From JAFAMS01 sp049520515 (GTDB lineage: Bacteria; Vulcanimicrobiota; Vulcanimicrobiia; Vulcanimicrobiales; Vulcanimicrobiaceae), in assembly GCA_049520515.1 (NCBI GenBank), contig JBEKPS010000002.1:1-64000 (forward strand): a stretch of DNA of 64,000 nucleotides, in the 5' to 3' direction. A program made the position numbers and the translations under genes. A model generated the notes under the pieces. It was not told the DNA's origin. It saw only the letters and a program-made list of their open reading frames with translations, and searched no databases. How positions within the stretch are numbered: position 1 is the stretch's first letter; the number at the start of each line of letters is the position of its first letter. Shown piece by piece: positions 1-7,683 of the stretch.

Positions 1-96
1 GAACACACCTCGGTCGGTTTAGGGCCAACCGAAATTTTCGAGATTCTCGGGCTCTCCGAAACGCTCGCAATCGATACGCGCGCACAACAACGATAG
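1..96 (+). CDS. C-terminal end of a STAS-domain (anti-sigma antagonist-like) protein, partial
   Basis: The frame starting at base 1 is open for 31 codons and stops at TAG 94-96. Its ending (…PTEIFEILGLSETLAIDTRA…) resembles the last helix of STAS anti-anti-sigma proteins, where a 'hydrophobic-GL-x-x-hydrophobic' pattern closes the domain. Only the tail is visible, so this rests on a short pattern. A similar STAS gene lies at 59112-59438. Confidence 0.45.
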   Translation, partial: EHTSVGLGPTEIFEILGLSETLAIDTRAQQR

Positions 97-128
97 AACA
101 CTCCGGACGCTACCGCGCGCTCGCGATC

Positions 129-1310
129 ATGACGGCCGCACAAATCGGTGGCGCCGTCGTGCAACAAGGTTACGGTTCGCTTGCGCCGTTCATCGTCGAA
201 TACTTCGGGATCAATAAGGCGCAACTCGGCGCATCGTTCACGCTGATCATGCTCGGCTCTGCGTTCACCGTTGCGCTGGGTGGAATGGCGGTCGATCGTT
301 TCGGCGAGCGCAATATGACGATCTTCGCTGGCGTCGGCATCTTCGTCACGCTGACGCTCGCGGCGCTCATGCCGGCCTACGGCGGAATGATTGCGTGCTT
401 GTTCATCATGGGCTTGACGTACGGTGCGATGACGCCCGCTGGCGGACGCGCGATCCTGACCTGGTTTACACGCGACCGCGGCTTCGCGATGAGCATTCGG
501 CAGATGGGCGTGCCGATCGGTGCGATGCTCGGTGGATTCATGCTGCCGTTGCTCGCATCGCATTGGAATTATCGTGTGGCCCTCTTCGGCGGCGCGGTTC
601 TGGCGCTGGTACTGACGGCCGGCGCGGCGTCGCTGTATCACGACGCGTCTGAAAATGCGTTTCCGGCTCCGCACTTCCGGCAAGTTTTCGGTGGTCTTCG
701 AACGATCGCGCTCGATCCGCGCATGCTCGCTCTGGCGGCGACGTGCGCGCTGCTCGCCGTCGCGCAGCAAACGATGGTCGGATTTCTGACGTTGACGGCC
801 GTGAACCGTGCGCATTTCTCCGTCACGATTGCAGCGGGCGTGTTCATCGCAGCACAAGCCGCATCAATGTTCGGACGGCTTGTGTGGGGGCGCGCCAGCG
901 ACATTCTCTTTGGAGGCGATCGCGTTATGCCGATCGCGCTCTCGTGCGGTCTGTTGGTTTTCGCAGCCGTAGGTTTGGCATTCACGGCGCCGGGCGCAAC
1001 GCTCTTGCTCTTTGCAAGCGCCGTACTCTACGGGTTTACCGGTGCGGGTTGGAACGGACTCTTCGCAGCTGCGATGGCGGAGATCGGCGGTGCACGTTTC
1101 GCGGGCAGCGCGATCGGCGTTGGATTGACGTCGGTGTTTTTCGCGGGTGCAGCCGGGCCATTCGCCTTCGGCGCGTTCGCCGATGCGTACGGACTCTCGT
1201 CGGCGTGGCTCGGGATCGCCGTCCTCGCCGCAATCGGCGTCATTCCCGCGGTGCTTGCGCGCCGCGCCTTCGCTGCGGCCGCACTCCGCGAGCGAGCCGC
1301 GCTCGGCTAA
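129..1310 (+). CDS. MFS transporter
   Basis: A 393-residue polytopic protein with about 12 hydrophobic segments. The loop between TM2 and TM3 carries the major facilitator signature (GGMAVDRFGERN), and TM4 has RQMGVPIGAMLGG, typical of anion/drug:H+ MFS carriers. The substrate cannot be read from sequence. ATG 129 is the only canonical start. The codons just upstream (from 93, ending RYRALAI) look like normal MFS N-terminal sequence, so the protein may start a little earlier, from a non-canonical codon overlapping the stop of the previous gene at 94-96. Confidence 0.85.
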   Translation: MTAAQIGGAVVQQGYGSLAPFIVEYFGINKAQLGASFTLIMLGSAFTVALGGMAVDRFGERNMTIFAGVGIFVTLTLAALMPAYGGMIACLFIMGLTYGAMTPAGGRAILTWFTRDRGFAMSIRQMGVPIGAMLGGFMLPLLASHWNYRVALFGGAVLALVLTAGAASLYHDASENAFPAPHFRQVFGGLRTIALDPRMLALAATCALLAVAQQTMVGFLTLTAVNRAHFSVTIAAGVFIAAQAASMFGRLVWGRASDILFGGDRVMPIALSCGLLVFAAVGLAFTAPGATLLLFASAVLYGFTGAGWNGLFAAAMAEIGGARFAGSAIGVGLTSVFFAGAAGPFAFGAFADAYGLSSAWLGIAVLAAIGVIPAVLARRAFAAAALRERAALG

Positions 1311-1352
1311 AGGCAGATGAGCTAAGCTCGGCTAACTACGGGCGGCTGTCGT

Positions 1353-1439
1353 GCCCAGATGGCGGAATTGGTAGACGCGCTGGTTTCAGGTATCAGTGGC
1401 CGCGAGGTCGTGGGGGTTCGAGTCCCTTTCTGGGCACCA
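1353..1439 (+). tRNA. tRNA-Leu (anticodon CAG)
   Basis: The acceptor arms GCCCAGA (1353-1359) and TCTGGGC (1429-1435) pair fully. They are followed by discriminator A and an encoded CCA at 1437-1439. The anticodon loop TTCAGGT gives anticodon CAG at 1387-1389, closed by CTGGT/ATCAG. A long variable arm and the GGTTCGAGTCC T-loop region are present, as expected for a class II leucine tRNA. It reads CUG codons. Confidence 0.97.
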
Positions 1440-1657
1440 ATCGGTCGTTGGACGTTGACAACGAACCAGATCGACACCCGCCGGCATGAGGTGTACACAC
1501 ATGCGGTCATCTGTGCTGCGTCGTGATCACGTATACACCTCGTTCCCGCCTTCCCATAGGGGAAGATGTGGACACGAAGTGCGCCACGCATCCATAGTCT
1601 CCGCGTAGAAACACTCGCGGGCATGGAGCCATTCCAAAAAGATCAAGAATGAGCGCG

Positions 1658-1705
1658 TCGACAGTTCCGCTCATAACTTTATTATAATAACACTTGGAGT
1701 ATAAT
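1658..1705 (+). promoter_or_regulatory. Candidate promoter region before the DUF3443 lipoprotein
   Basis: The roughly 270 bases after the tRNA hold no convincing gene. An AT-rich stretch has two perfect TATAAT hexamers, at 1683-1688 and 1700-1705. The first has a TCGACA hexamer 19 bases upstream (1658-1663). The second sits 7 bases before the ATG at 1713 and would give a nearly leaderless transcript. Hexamer matching only. Confidence 0.35.
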
Positions 1706-1712
1706 CCAAAGT

Positions 1713-2873
1713 ATGCGCTGGTTGTTTCCCGCATTCTTTGCAGCGTTCGCGATTAGCATTTGCCTCGGCGGTTGTGGCGGAGGCGGTTCACAACCGTGTT
1801 GCAGCACGCATCAATCGCAAACAGCGCCGAATCCGATTCCAAGCGAAATCGTCCTGAGCATTACAACGCAGAACAACGCGACGTCAAGCTCGATAAACCC
1901 GGTCAATCACGACCCACTGGTATCAGTAACTATCGGAAATTCGACCGTTCCGGTCGTCTTGGATACAGGATCCAGCGGCCTTCGTGTTTTTGCCCTGGCC
2001 CTCCAACCGCAGGACTACACGGCTACGAATACGTCCATCAATGCTACGTTCGGCTCTTTTGGGAGTTCGACTCAATATACGTATCAGGGTTCACTCGCGA
2101 CAGCGGACATCAAAATCGGCGGGACCGACCTTGGGACTCAAGCGTTTCAAGTGGTCACCTCGATCTCCGGAGACGCGTCATTTCAAAGTGAGATGAAGTA
2201 TAAGGGCATGGGCGTCTTCGGTGTAGCGCCCACGCCGCCCGATAACGTCGGCATCGGTAGCTTAATGGGAGCGTTCCCGGGAAATCTCAGCTCTGGCTTC
2301 ATCATCTCTCTATCTAGTTCGCAGATGCAGATTGGTATAAGCGATGCCGACAGAAGCACATTCGGCCAACTTTACGGAGTACCAACCTCGAGCGTGCCAT
2401 CGGGCGGAACGCCCCCCTATTGGCAGACGAGCACGTTTACATGGTGTTACACGCTGACGATCCCCGGCCTGACGTCCGTCTCCAATGCTTGCGTGGCAAA
2501 CACGTTGACTGACACCGGCGGACTCAATGCACATCTGTACTTCACCAACCTATCGCCGCCTATGCCATTGCCGGCATCGACGTCGACAGCCATACCTACA
2601 AACACGCTGGTGACATTGCCGCCGCAAACGACGGTCTCCGCAGTGCTCGTAACGCAACCAGGGGCGCCCGTATTCACTTGGAACGCGCCTCCTACGGGCA
2701 CATGCTCGGGCTACGACATGGTGAACGTCTGGTTCGGTTCCGGTGGCGGACGTAACTCGAACGGTATCAATCCGTATTTTACGAACGATGTGCTCTACGA
2801 TCTGGCAAAGTCGCAATTTGGGTTTAGAGCCGCCGCGTCGTCTCTACCCTCGTTTTGTGCTCCGGGAACCTAA
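1713..2873 (+). CDS. DUF3443-family lipoprotein with aspartic-protease-like motifs
   Basis: A 386-residue exported protein. The N-terminus is a lipoprotein signal with lipobox LGGC, so it should be anchored in a membrane facing the periplasm or surface. The motif VVLDTGSSGLRV and a second DTGG motif later in the chain are the two half-sites expected of a pepsin/retropepsin-like fold. The DTGSSGLRV pattern is typical of DUF3443. Proteolytic activity has not been shown for the family as far as I know. It converges with the peroxiredoxin-like gene on the other strand; the two stop codons overlap by 4 bases. Confidence 0.82.
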   Translation: MRWLFPAFFAAFAISICLGGCGGGGSQPCCSTHQSQTAPNPIPSEIVLSITTQNNATSSSINPVNHDPLVSVTIGNSTVPVVLDTGSSGLRVFALALQPQDYTATNTSINATFGSFGSSTQYTYQGSLATADIKIGGTDLGTQAFQVVTSISGDASFQSEMKYKGMGVFGVAPTPPDNVGIGSLMGAFPGNLSSGFIISLSSSQMQIGISDADRSTFGQLYGVPTSSVPSGGTPPYWQTSTFTWCYTLTIPGLTSVSNACVANTLTDTGGLNAHLYFTNLSPPMPLPASTSTAIPTNTLVTLPPQTTVSAVLVTQPGAPVFTWNAPPTGTCSGYDMVNVWFGSGGGRNSNGINPYFTNDVLYDLAKSQFGFRAAASSLPSFCAPGT

Positions 2874-3379
2874 GTGAGCGCACGGCGAGCGCATTCGAGC
2901 ATGCTGCTCATAGGCGGAAGATCGCCGGGATGCTTCCCGCGATAAACCCAGCGGATCGTGCCGCTTGCATCAAAGAGCGCCGCGCCGGGAAGCTGCGCCG
3001 CGTTCGCAAGCTTTGTGGCGCCCCAGTTCTGACTGAACCCGGCAGCCTTGTTTTCCTGACGGCGCTTACCTAAATCTTTGTCGGTGAAGAGGCGCAGCAG
3101 ATTGTAATCTTCGAGCCCCATTGCCTTGTAGGTTTCTTTTTTCGGATCGGCGAGGCAGCGCGCTCCCTGTCCGAATTGAGATCCGAAGGATTCCGCCTCT
3201 TCCGGTGTTCCGATGACGACGAAGCGAACCGCTATACCGGCGGCCGCAAATTGTGGCTCGAGCTCGCGCAACTGCGCGAGCGGCTCACCGAAGAACGTTC
3301 AACCGACGTGGCGCAGCCAAACGACGAGCGCCGGAAGCGGGACATCGTACTTTGCGAGCGCTTCGATAGTTTGGCTCAT
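2870..3379 (-). CDS. Peroxiredoxin-like (AhpC/TSA family) protein, probable selenoprotein with in-frame TGA at the catalytic site
   Basis: Read from ATG at 3377-3379, the frame gives a thioredoxin-fold peroxiredoxin-like protein of 169 residues with one internal TGA at 3299-3301, codon 27. The residues before it (LVVWLRHVG) and after it (TFFGEPLAQLRELEPQF) match the active-site strand-loop-helix of the AhpC/TSA 'RHxGC-x-F' family, with TGA exactly where the peroxidatic cysteine belongs. The reading continues normally to TAG at 2870. An 8-bp hairpin with a UGA-to-loop distance of 25 bases follows the TGA, as bacterial SECIS elements do. I therefore read codon 27 as selenocysteine. The usual second active-site cysteine is Phe. 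A TTG start at 3271 would skip the active site entirely. It follows the M13 peptidase gene by 8 bases. No sel genes are in the window. Alternatives are a pseudogene or a sequencing error. Confidence 0.72.
3262..3281 (-). promoter_or_regulatory. SECIS-like hairpin downstream of the in-frame TGA
   Basis: On the minus strand, GCTCGCGC and GCGCGAGC form a perfect 8-bp stem closing an AGTT loop. The loop begins 25 bases after the TGA at 3299-3301. Bacterial SECIS elements sit inside the coding region a short distance after UGA, with a small apical loop holding a G in its first two positions. This hairpin fits both rules. A GC-rich genome also makes such stems by chance, so it supports the selenocysteine reading but does not prove it. 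Confidence 0.55.
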
Positions 3380-3387
3380 GTCGCATA

Positions 3388-5403
3388 CTACCAGATTTGG
3401 CAGCGCTGTGATGCGGGCCTAACCATAGGCGAGTTTGCTTTGCAACCCCAGGCAGCTGCGAAGGCCGGCATATTCGCGAACGTCGCGTTGACGCGGAATT
3501 TGTCATATGCGTGAACGTCGGTTTGAGCCGATAGCCGCACGGAGGCAGGCCGTTGGATCGATCTCCAAACACGCGCCCAGCCGAAGAAGAATCGTTGTTC
3601 CGGTGTGAATCCGTCGATGACGCGGCGTGGATGCGTCGATTGCCATTTTTCGAATGCGCGATAGGCGAGCGTCACACCACCGAGATCAGCGGTCTCCTCG
3701 CCGACGACGAGAGCCCCTTTTTCATGCACGCCCGGTAAGGGCGAAAGCGCATCGTATTGTTTGATGATGCACTCGGTCTTCGCTTTGAATTTGGCACGGT
3801 CGGCTTTCGTCCACTGATCGTTCAAATTGCCGACCTTGTCGTAGAGACTGCCTTGATCATCGAATCCATGCGTCGATTCGTGGCCGATCACGGCGCCAAT
3901 TCCACCGTAGTTGACCGCCGGATCGACGTTCGGGTCGAAAAATGGTGGTTGCAAGATTCCCGCCGGGAACACAATCTGATTGACGCTCGCGTCGTAGTAC
4001 GCATTGACCGTCGGCGGCGTCATTCCCCATTCGTAGCGGTCGACGGGTCCGCCGATTTGCGCCCACTGACGCTGAAGCTCAAAACGCTGAGCAGCCATCA
4101 GATTTGTAGCATAGGGTCCCGGCACGATCGTGAGCTTCGAATAATTGCGCCATGCATTCGGGTAGCCGATCTTGATCAAGAACGCATCGAGCTTTTCGAT
4201 CGCTCGCTTACGCGTCGTCGAACTCATCCAGGACAGCGTCGACAGATCCGAGTGGAAGGCGCTTTCGATGTTGCGCACCATCGCAATCGCATTTGCCTTC
4301 GCCTGAGGCGAGAACGCTTTTGCAACGTAAATCTGGCCGAGCGCTTCACCCAGATTTGCGTCGGTGCTGTTGACGCATTCTTTCCAACGCGGAAGCCGTT
4401 TCGTTATGCCTTGCAAATCCTTCGAATAGAAATCGAAATTTGCGTCTGCGAACGATTTTGGTAAAGCGGCCGCATAGGCGTGTACGAGTTGCCAGCGCAA
4501 GTACGTCTTGATTTGGTCCAGGCTCCAGCCGCCTAAGAGCGTCGAAAGTGCGCTCAGATATTTCGGCGATGTTACGTCCGTCGGCGTCGTTTTGACGCCG
4601 GCTGCTGCGATGAAGCCGGTCCAGCTGAAATTAGGTGAGAGCGCTTCGAGCTGCGCGATCGTGCGTTTGTTGTTGACCGCCTTGACGTCACGTTCTTGAA
4701 CGTTCGTGAGCTGCTGCTGCGCGAGCGCCGTCTCCATCGATAGTACGGTTGCCGCGTCGGCAGCAGCTTTGTCCGCGGATTCCCCAAGAAGCGAGAACAT
4801 CGTCTGCACGTGCTGCTGATATTGTTTCCGCAATTCGATGCTCTTCGCATCGGTGCGCGTGTAGTAGTCGCGATCCGGCAGGCCTAGGCCGCCTTGATCG
4901 ATCCCCGCCAGATTGACGGTGCTGTTTTGAAAATCTGCTTGGCGTGCGAATGAAAAGAAAACATTGACGCTCTCGAGCTGGAGACGACCGGCGAGATCCG
5001 GTAATCCGGAGAGATTCGTCAGCGCGTCGATTGCGGACAGATCCGCGGAGAGGGGCGCCGTACCCGCCTGATCGATCGCGGTCGTGTTCATGCAGCTGCG
5101 GTAGTAATCCGCAAGCTTCTGCTTGTTCGAACCATTCGGAGCGTTGGTTCTCTCGACATCGTTGAGGATACCGTGGAGAACATCGATGTTGTGATCGGCG
5201 AGAGTGTCGAAGGCGCCGAAGTACGACTTGTCGGCCGGCATTTTGGTCGTCTTTAGCCAATGGCCGTCGGCAAATTGATAGAAATCGACGCAGGCGCTGC
5301 AGCTGCGATCGATCGCGCTCAGGTCAATTCCGCTGCGCAACCCCGAAGCCCCCACCAGTGCAATGCCGGCCGCCAGAGCGGCCAGCCGCAAAGTGATCCT
5401 CAC
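3388..5403 (-). CDS. M13 family (neprilysin/PepO-like) zinc metallopeptidase
   Basis: A 671-residue protein starting at GTG 5403 with a hydrophobic N-terminal segment (AALAAGIALVGASGL), so it is exported or membrane anchored. The zinc site HESTH sits near residue 507 within IGHESTHGFDDQGS. The third ligand region GEETADLGG and the substrate-binding NAYYDASVNQIVFPAGIL follow the M13 pattern. The C-terminus ends CQIW, matching the family's conserved C-x-x-W end. Length is normal. These enzymes cut short peptides in the periplasm. The selenoprotein-like gene follows 8 bases downstream. Confidence 0.95.
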   Translation of the reverse strand: MRITLRLAALAAGIALVGASGLRSGIDLSAIDRSCSACVDFYQFADGHWLKTTKMPADKSYFGAFDTLADHNIDVLHGILNDVERTNAPNGSNKQKLADYYRSCMNTTAIDQAGTAPLSADLSAIDALTNLSGLPDLAGRLQLESVNVFFSFARQADFQNSTVNLAGIDQGGLGLPDRDYYTRTDAKSIELRKQYQQHVQTMFSLLGESADKAAADAATVLSMETALAQQQLTNVQERDVKAVNNKRTIAQLEALSPNFSWTGFIAAAGVKTTPTDVTSPKYLSALSTLLGGWSLDQIKTYLRWQLVHAYAAALPKSFADANFDFYSKDLQGITKRLPRWKECVNSTDANLGEALGQIYVAKAFSPQAKANAIAMVRNIESAFHSDLSTLSWMSSTTRKRAIEKLDAFLIKIGYPNAWRNYSKLTIVPGPYATNLMAAQRFELQRQWAQIGGPVDRYEWGMTPPTVNAYYDASVNQIVFPAGILQPPFFDPNVDPAVNYGGIGAVIGHESTHGFDDQGSLYDKVGNLNDQWTKADRAKFKAKTECIIKQYDALSPLPGVHEKGALVVGEETADLGGVTLAYRAFEKWQSTHPRRVIDGFTPEQRFFFGWARVWRSIQRPASVRLSAQTDVHAYDKFRVNATFANMPAFAAAWGCKANSPMVRPASQRCQIW

Positions 5404-5445
5404 GCACCGCTGCTACTCGATGCGTGAGTCCCCTGCCTTCCGGCG

Positions 5446-5706
5446 CTAGACCGCCGCGCGGCGCGTGAACGCCCGTAAGATGAAGAGCAGCACGACCGCT
5501 CCGATGAACGCGACCAGAATGCTGTAGAGATTGATTCCGGTGACGCCGGCGTTTCCGAACATGTTGAAGATCCATCCGCCGATGAATGCGCCGATGATTC
5601 CGACGACGATATCGCCGACGATCCCGCCGGGGCCCTCACCCGGTACGACGTATTTTGCCAAGAGACCGGCGATTAGTCCGACGATTAACCACGCTAAAAT
5701 ACCCAT
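5446..5706 (-). CDS. GlsB/YeaQ/YmgE-family small membrane protein
   Basis: About 86 residues from the ATG at 5706 (MGILAWLIVGLIAGLLAKYV). There are three hydrophobic helices with GEGPGGIVGDIVVGIIGAFIGGW, the glycine-rich signature of the 'transglycosylase-associated' family. These inner-membrane proteins are often stress induced; their molecular role is unclear. The longer reading frame to 5739 adds a polar tail that does not belong to the family. Confidence 0.9.
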   Translation of the reverse strand: MGILAWLIVGLIAGLLAKYVVPGEGPGGIVGDIVVGIIGAFIGGWIFNMFGNAGVTGINLYSILVAFIGAVVLLFILRAFTRRAAV

Positions 5707-5780
5707 GCACAACAGTTGTCCAGCCGCGCGTTCAACCAAACCTAGGTTTGAATGCTTGCCTGCTTAGGGAATAGATTACG

Positions 5781-6035
5781 ATGGCAGCTAAGAAAAAATC
5801 AAAGTCAAAGTCAAAGTCGAAGGCAAAGAAGGTCGTAAAGCGCGCCAAGCGTACATTGAAGCGCGCGCTCGGCACCGCGAAGAAGACGACGCGAACCGTT
5901 CGCAGAGTCAGCCGCACCGCAAAAGAGATCAGCGGCGCGTTGGAAATGAGCGCGGCTGCGCTCGAAGCGGCGCTCGAAAGCCCGCGCAGGTTGAACAACT
6001 CCACAGCCGCGCGTAAAAAGCAGCGCAAGCGCTAG
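5781..6035 (+). CDS. Lysine/arginine-rich small basic protein (histone H1-like)
   Basis: An 84-residue protein, very basic, starting MAAKKKSKSKSKSKAKK with further K/R clusters in the middle and at the C-terminus (ARKKQRKR). A short amphipathic stretch rich in Ala and Glu lies near residues 50-70. The composition suggests nucleic-acid binding like bacterial H1/HU-tail proteins, but there is no defined domain, so the function is inferred from charge alone. The serine-lysine stretch is encoded by a hexanucleotide repeat. Confidence 0.65.
   Translation: MAAKKKSKSKSKSKAKKVVKRAKRTLKRALGTAKKTTRTVRRVSRTAKEISGALEMSAAALEAALESPRRLNNSTAARKKQRKR
5799..5818 (+). repeat. Short tandem hexanucleotide repeat (TCAAAG unit)
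   Basis: A perfect 6-base period (TCAAAG/AAAGTC) runs for 20 bases inside the basic protein gene and encodes alternating Ser-Lys. Gain or loss of units keeps frame and would only change the length of the basic tract. Confidence 0.7.
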
Positions 6036-6036
6036 T

Positions 6037-7005
6037 TTAGAAGCGGTCGAGAATCGCGCGCGCAGGCGCGCCGATCTGGGCCTTCCATGCAGCTACGGCG
6101 GCCGCTCCGGCAGCCGCAGCTTTCTTTCGGAGCTCGGGCGAGATGTCGGCGACGATCGTCACCGCATTTGCGCGCATCGTTGCTTCGTTGTGAGCAAGAC
6201 GCGTTTCGATTGCTTGCCATTGCGTCGTTTGCGTCTGGCTGGCGGCCGCGTCGACCGCGTCGCGCAGCTTCCGCTCTAGCGAGTCGTAGAGCGGCCGGTT
6301 CATCGTCGCGAAGCTCAGCGGAAACGCGTACGCGAGCTTGGTGTAGACCGGCAAGAATTCCCAGAGCTTACGGCCCGCGCCGCCATCGCCTGATGAAAGC
6401 ACGGCATCGATCGAGCCGTTTTTCAGAAGCGGCATCGTCTCACCGAACGTCAGCGATTGCGCGTGCGCGCCGAGCGCATTCATAACGGCGGTGCTCGTCA
6501 CGTCGTAGGTTCGGATGTGGAGTTGTGCGACGTCGCTCGACGTTCGCACCGGAATCTTCGCCCAAATTCCCGACGGCGGCCAGGGTGTGACATACAGAAG
6601 TTTGTGACCGAGTCGCGTGAATGCAGCCTCGTACGTTGGACGGGCAATATCGTAGAGTCGCCGCGCGTCAGCCGTGGACGCGGTCAAGAACGGCAGCGAT
6701 GAGAGCAAGAAGATCGGATCCGTCGCACCGGCGACGCCTCCGAACACATCGCCGGCCGGCAGGCTCCCACCACTAATTGCCGCGAGCATCTGCGCCGCCT
6801 TCATCCCACCGCCGTCAAAGGCCGGCGTAACGATCAGCTCGTTATTGCTTGCGCGCGTGAGCTCTTGGGCGAACGTCAGGATTCCCGCGCCGGAAACGGA
6901 GTCACGTGGATAGTCGGTCGCCATCGACCAACTGACTTGCGCGAACGAACGTGCGCGCGTCGCGAAGACCGCCGCGATTGAAAGAACGACGCTAGACCGT
7001 TTCAC
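6037..7005 (-). CDS. TRAP transporter substrate-binding protein (DctP family)
   Basis: A 322-residue exported protein from GTG 7005 with a signal peptide. The sequence follows the DctP/TAXI fold. The central part (LGHKLLYVTPWPPSGIW, then IRTYDVTSTAVMNALGAH and GSIDAVLSSGDGG) matches the ligand-binding region of TRAP periplasmic receptors. No DctQ or DctM membrane subunits are beside it, so the cognate transporter must lie elsewhere or the protein acts as an orphan binding protein. It is last in the minus-strand run from the efflux operon, 12 bases after the preceding gene. Confidence 0.82.
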   Translation of the reverse strand: MKRSSVVLSIAAVFATRARSFAQVSWSMATDYPRDSVSGAGILTFAQELTRASNNELIVTPAFDGGGMKAAQMLAAISGGSLPAGDVFGGVAGATDPIFLLSSLPFLTASTADARRLYDIARPTYEAAFTRLGHKLLYVTPWPPSGIWAKIPVRTSSDVAQLHIRTYDVTSTAVMNALGAHAQSLTFGETMPLLKNGSIDAVLSSGDGGAGRKLWEFLPVYTKLAYAFPLSFATMNRPLYDSLERKLRDAVDAAASQTQTTQWQAIETRLAHNEATMRANAVTIVADISPELRKKAAAAGAAAVAAWKAQIGAPARAILDRF

Positions 7006-7017
7006 GGCGCTAGCCTC

Positions 7018-7683
7018 TTATGGTTTTACAGCCGGATTTGCGTAGGAGAACGCGCCTTTGGGATTTGGGCGCACCCAAACCATCAGATCCCAAACGGCCG
7101 GGAAACTGAAGATCGTCACGACATCGCTTGCCCGTTTGACCTGGTGCATGCGCACGAGCGTTGCCGCGCGCGGATGCGCGAGGCTACCGCCCGCATTCAA
7201 GAAATCGTCATCCGCGACGTAGAGATCGTAAATGTGTTTCCCGGTACGCGGATTGCGCGTCACGTAATGCATGTGGCGGTCGAATTCCCACCAGCGCCCG
7301 GGATTGATGCCCCAAAGAACGGGCCGCGCGCTCGACGTCTTCAGCCGCGAATAATCTGCGCCCATCAATTTTCCGTGCTTGTCGTACCACAGTTGACTCG
7401 GATGGCTTGCGTCCGCCGATTGCCACTGCTGGTTCGCATAACTGATCGCACCGGTATCGTCGACGCCCGTATAGCGTACATATCCGGCGGCCTCGGCTTG
7501 CGCGGCCGTTGCGAAGCGTGAACTCAAATCTGCTTGTACTAACGCAGCGAAGGCTTTTTCGCTCGCGTTCATGGGGCCGACGTACGTCGGCTTCTGAAAT
7601 CCGGGATGCTCGTTGGCGAGCGCCACGCATTCCGCGGTGCCAACGAATAAGCTCAAGGCGAGTGCTACCAGCCAGTATCTCAT
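7018..7683 (-). CDS. Exported protein of unknown function
   Basis: A 221-residue protein beginning MRYWLVALALSLFVGTAEC, a signal peptide. I do not recognise the mature domain; it has many aromatic and histidine residues (WWEFDRHMHYVTRNP, YDLYVADDDF). Its ATG at 7681-7683 overlaps the TGA of the upstream EmrB-type carrier by 4 bases, so the two are probably translated together. It could be a periplasmic partner or sensor for that pump; this is inference from position only. The open frame extends upstream to 8787, but that part lies antisense-frame within the carrier gene and is not coding. Confidence 0.7.
   Translation of the reverse strand: MRYWLVALALSLFVGTAECVALANEHPGFQKPTYVGPMNASEKAFAALVQADLSSRFATAAQAEAAGYVRYTGVDDTGAISYANQQWQSADASHPSQLWYDKHGKLMGADYSRLKTSSARPVLWGINPGRWWEFDRHMHYVTRNPRTGKHIYDLYVADDDFLNAGGSLAHPRAATLVRMHQVKRASDVVTIFSFPAVWDLMVWVRPNPKGAFSYANPAVKP

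Noticed and set aside
1488..1541. Inverted repeat GAGGTGTA / TACACCTC downstream of tRNA-Leu, a possible attachment site or terminator
   Set aside because: No integrase, no repeat of the tRNA 3' end, no T-run. A chance repeat is more likely.
3299..3301. Treating the TGA as an ordinary stop and the gene as a broken remnant
   Set aside because: Both sides keep family sequence, the stop replaces exactly the catalytic residue, and a SECIS-like hairpin follows. Kept as the main alternative only.
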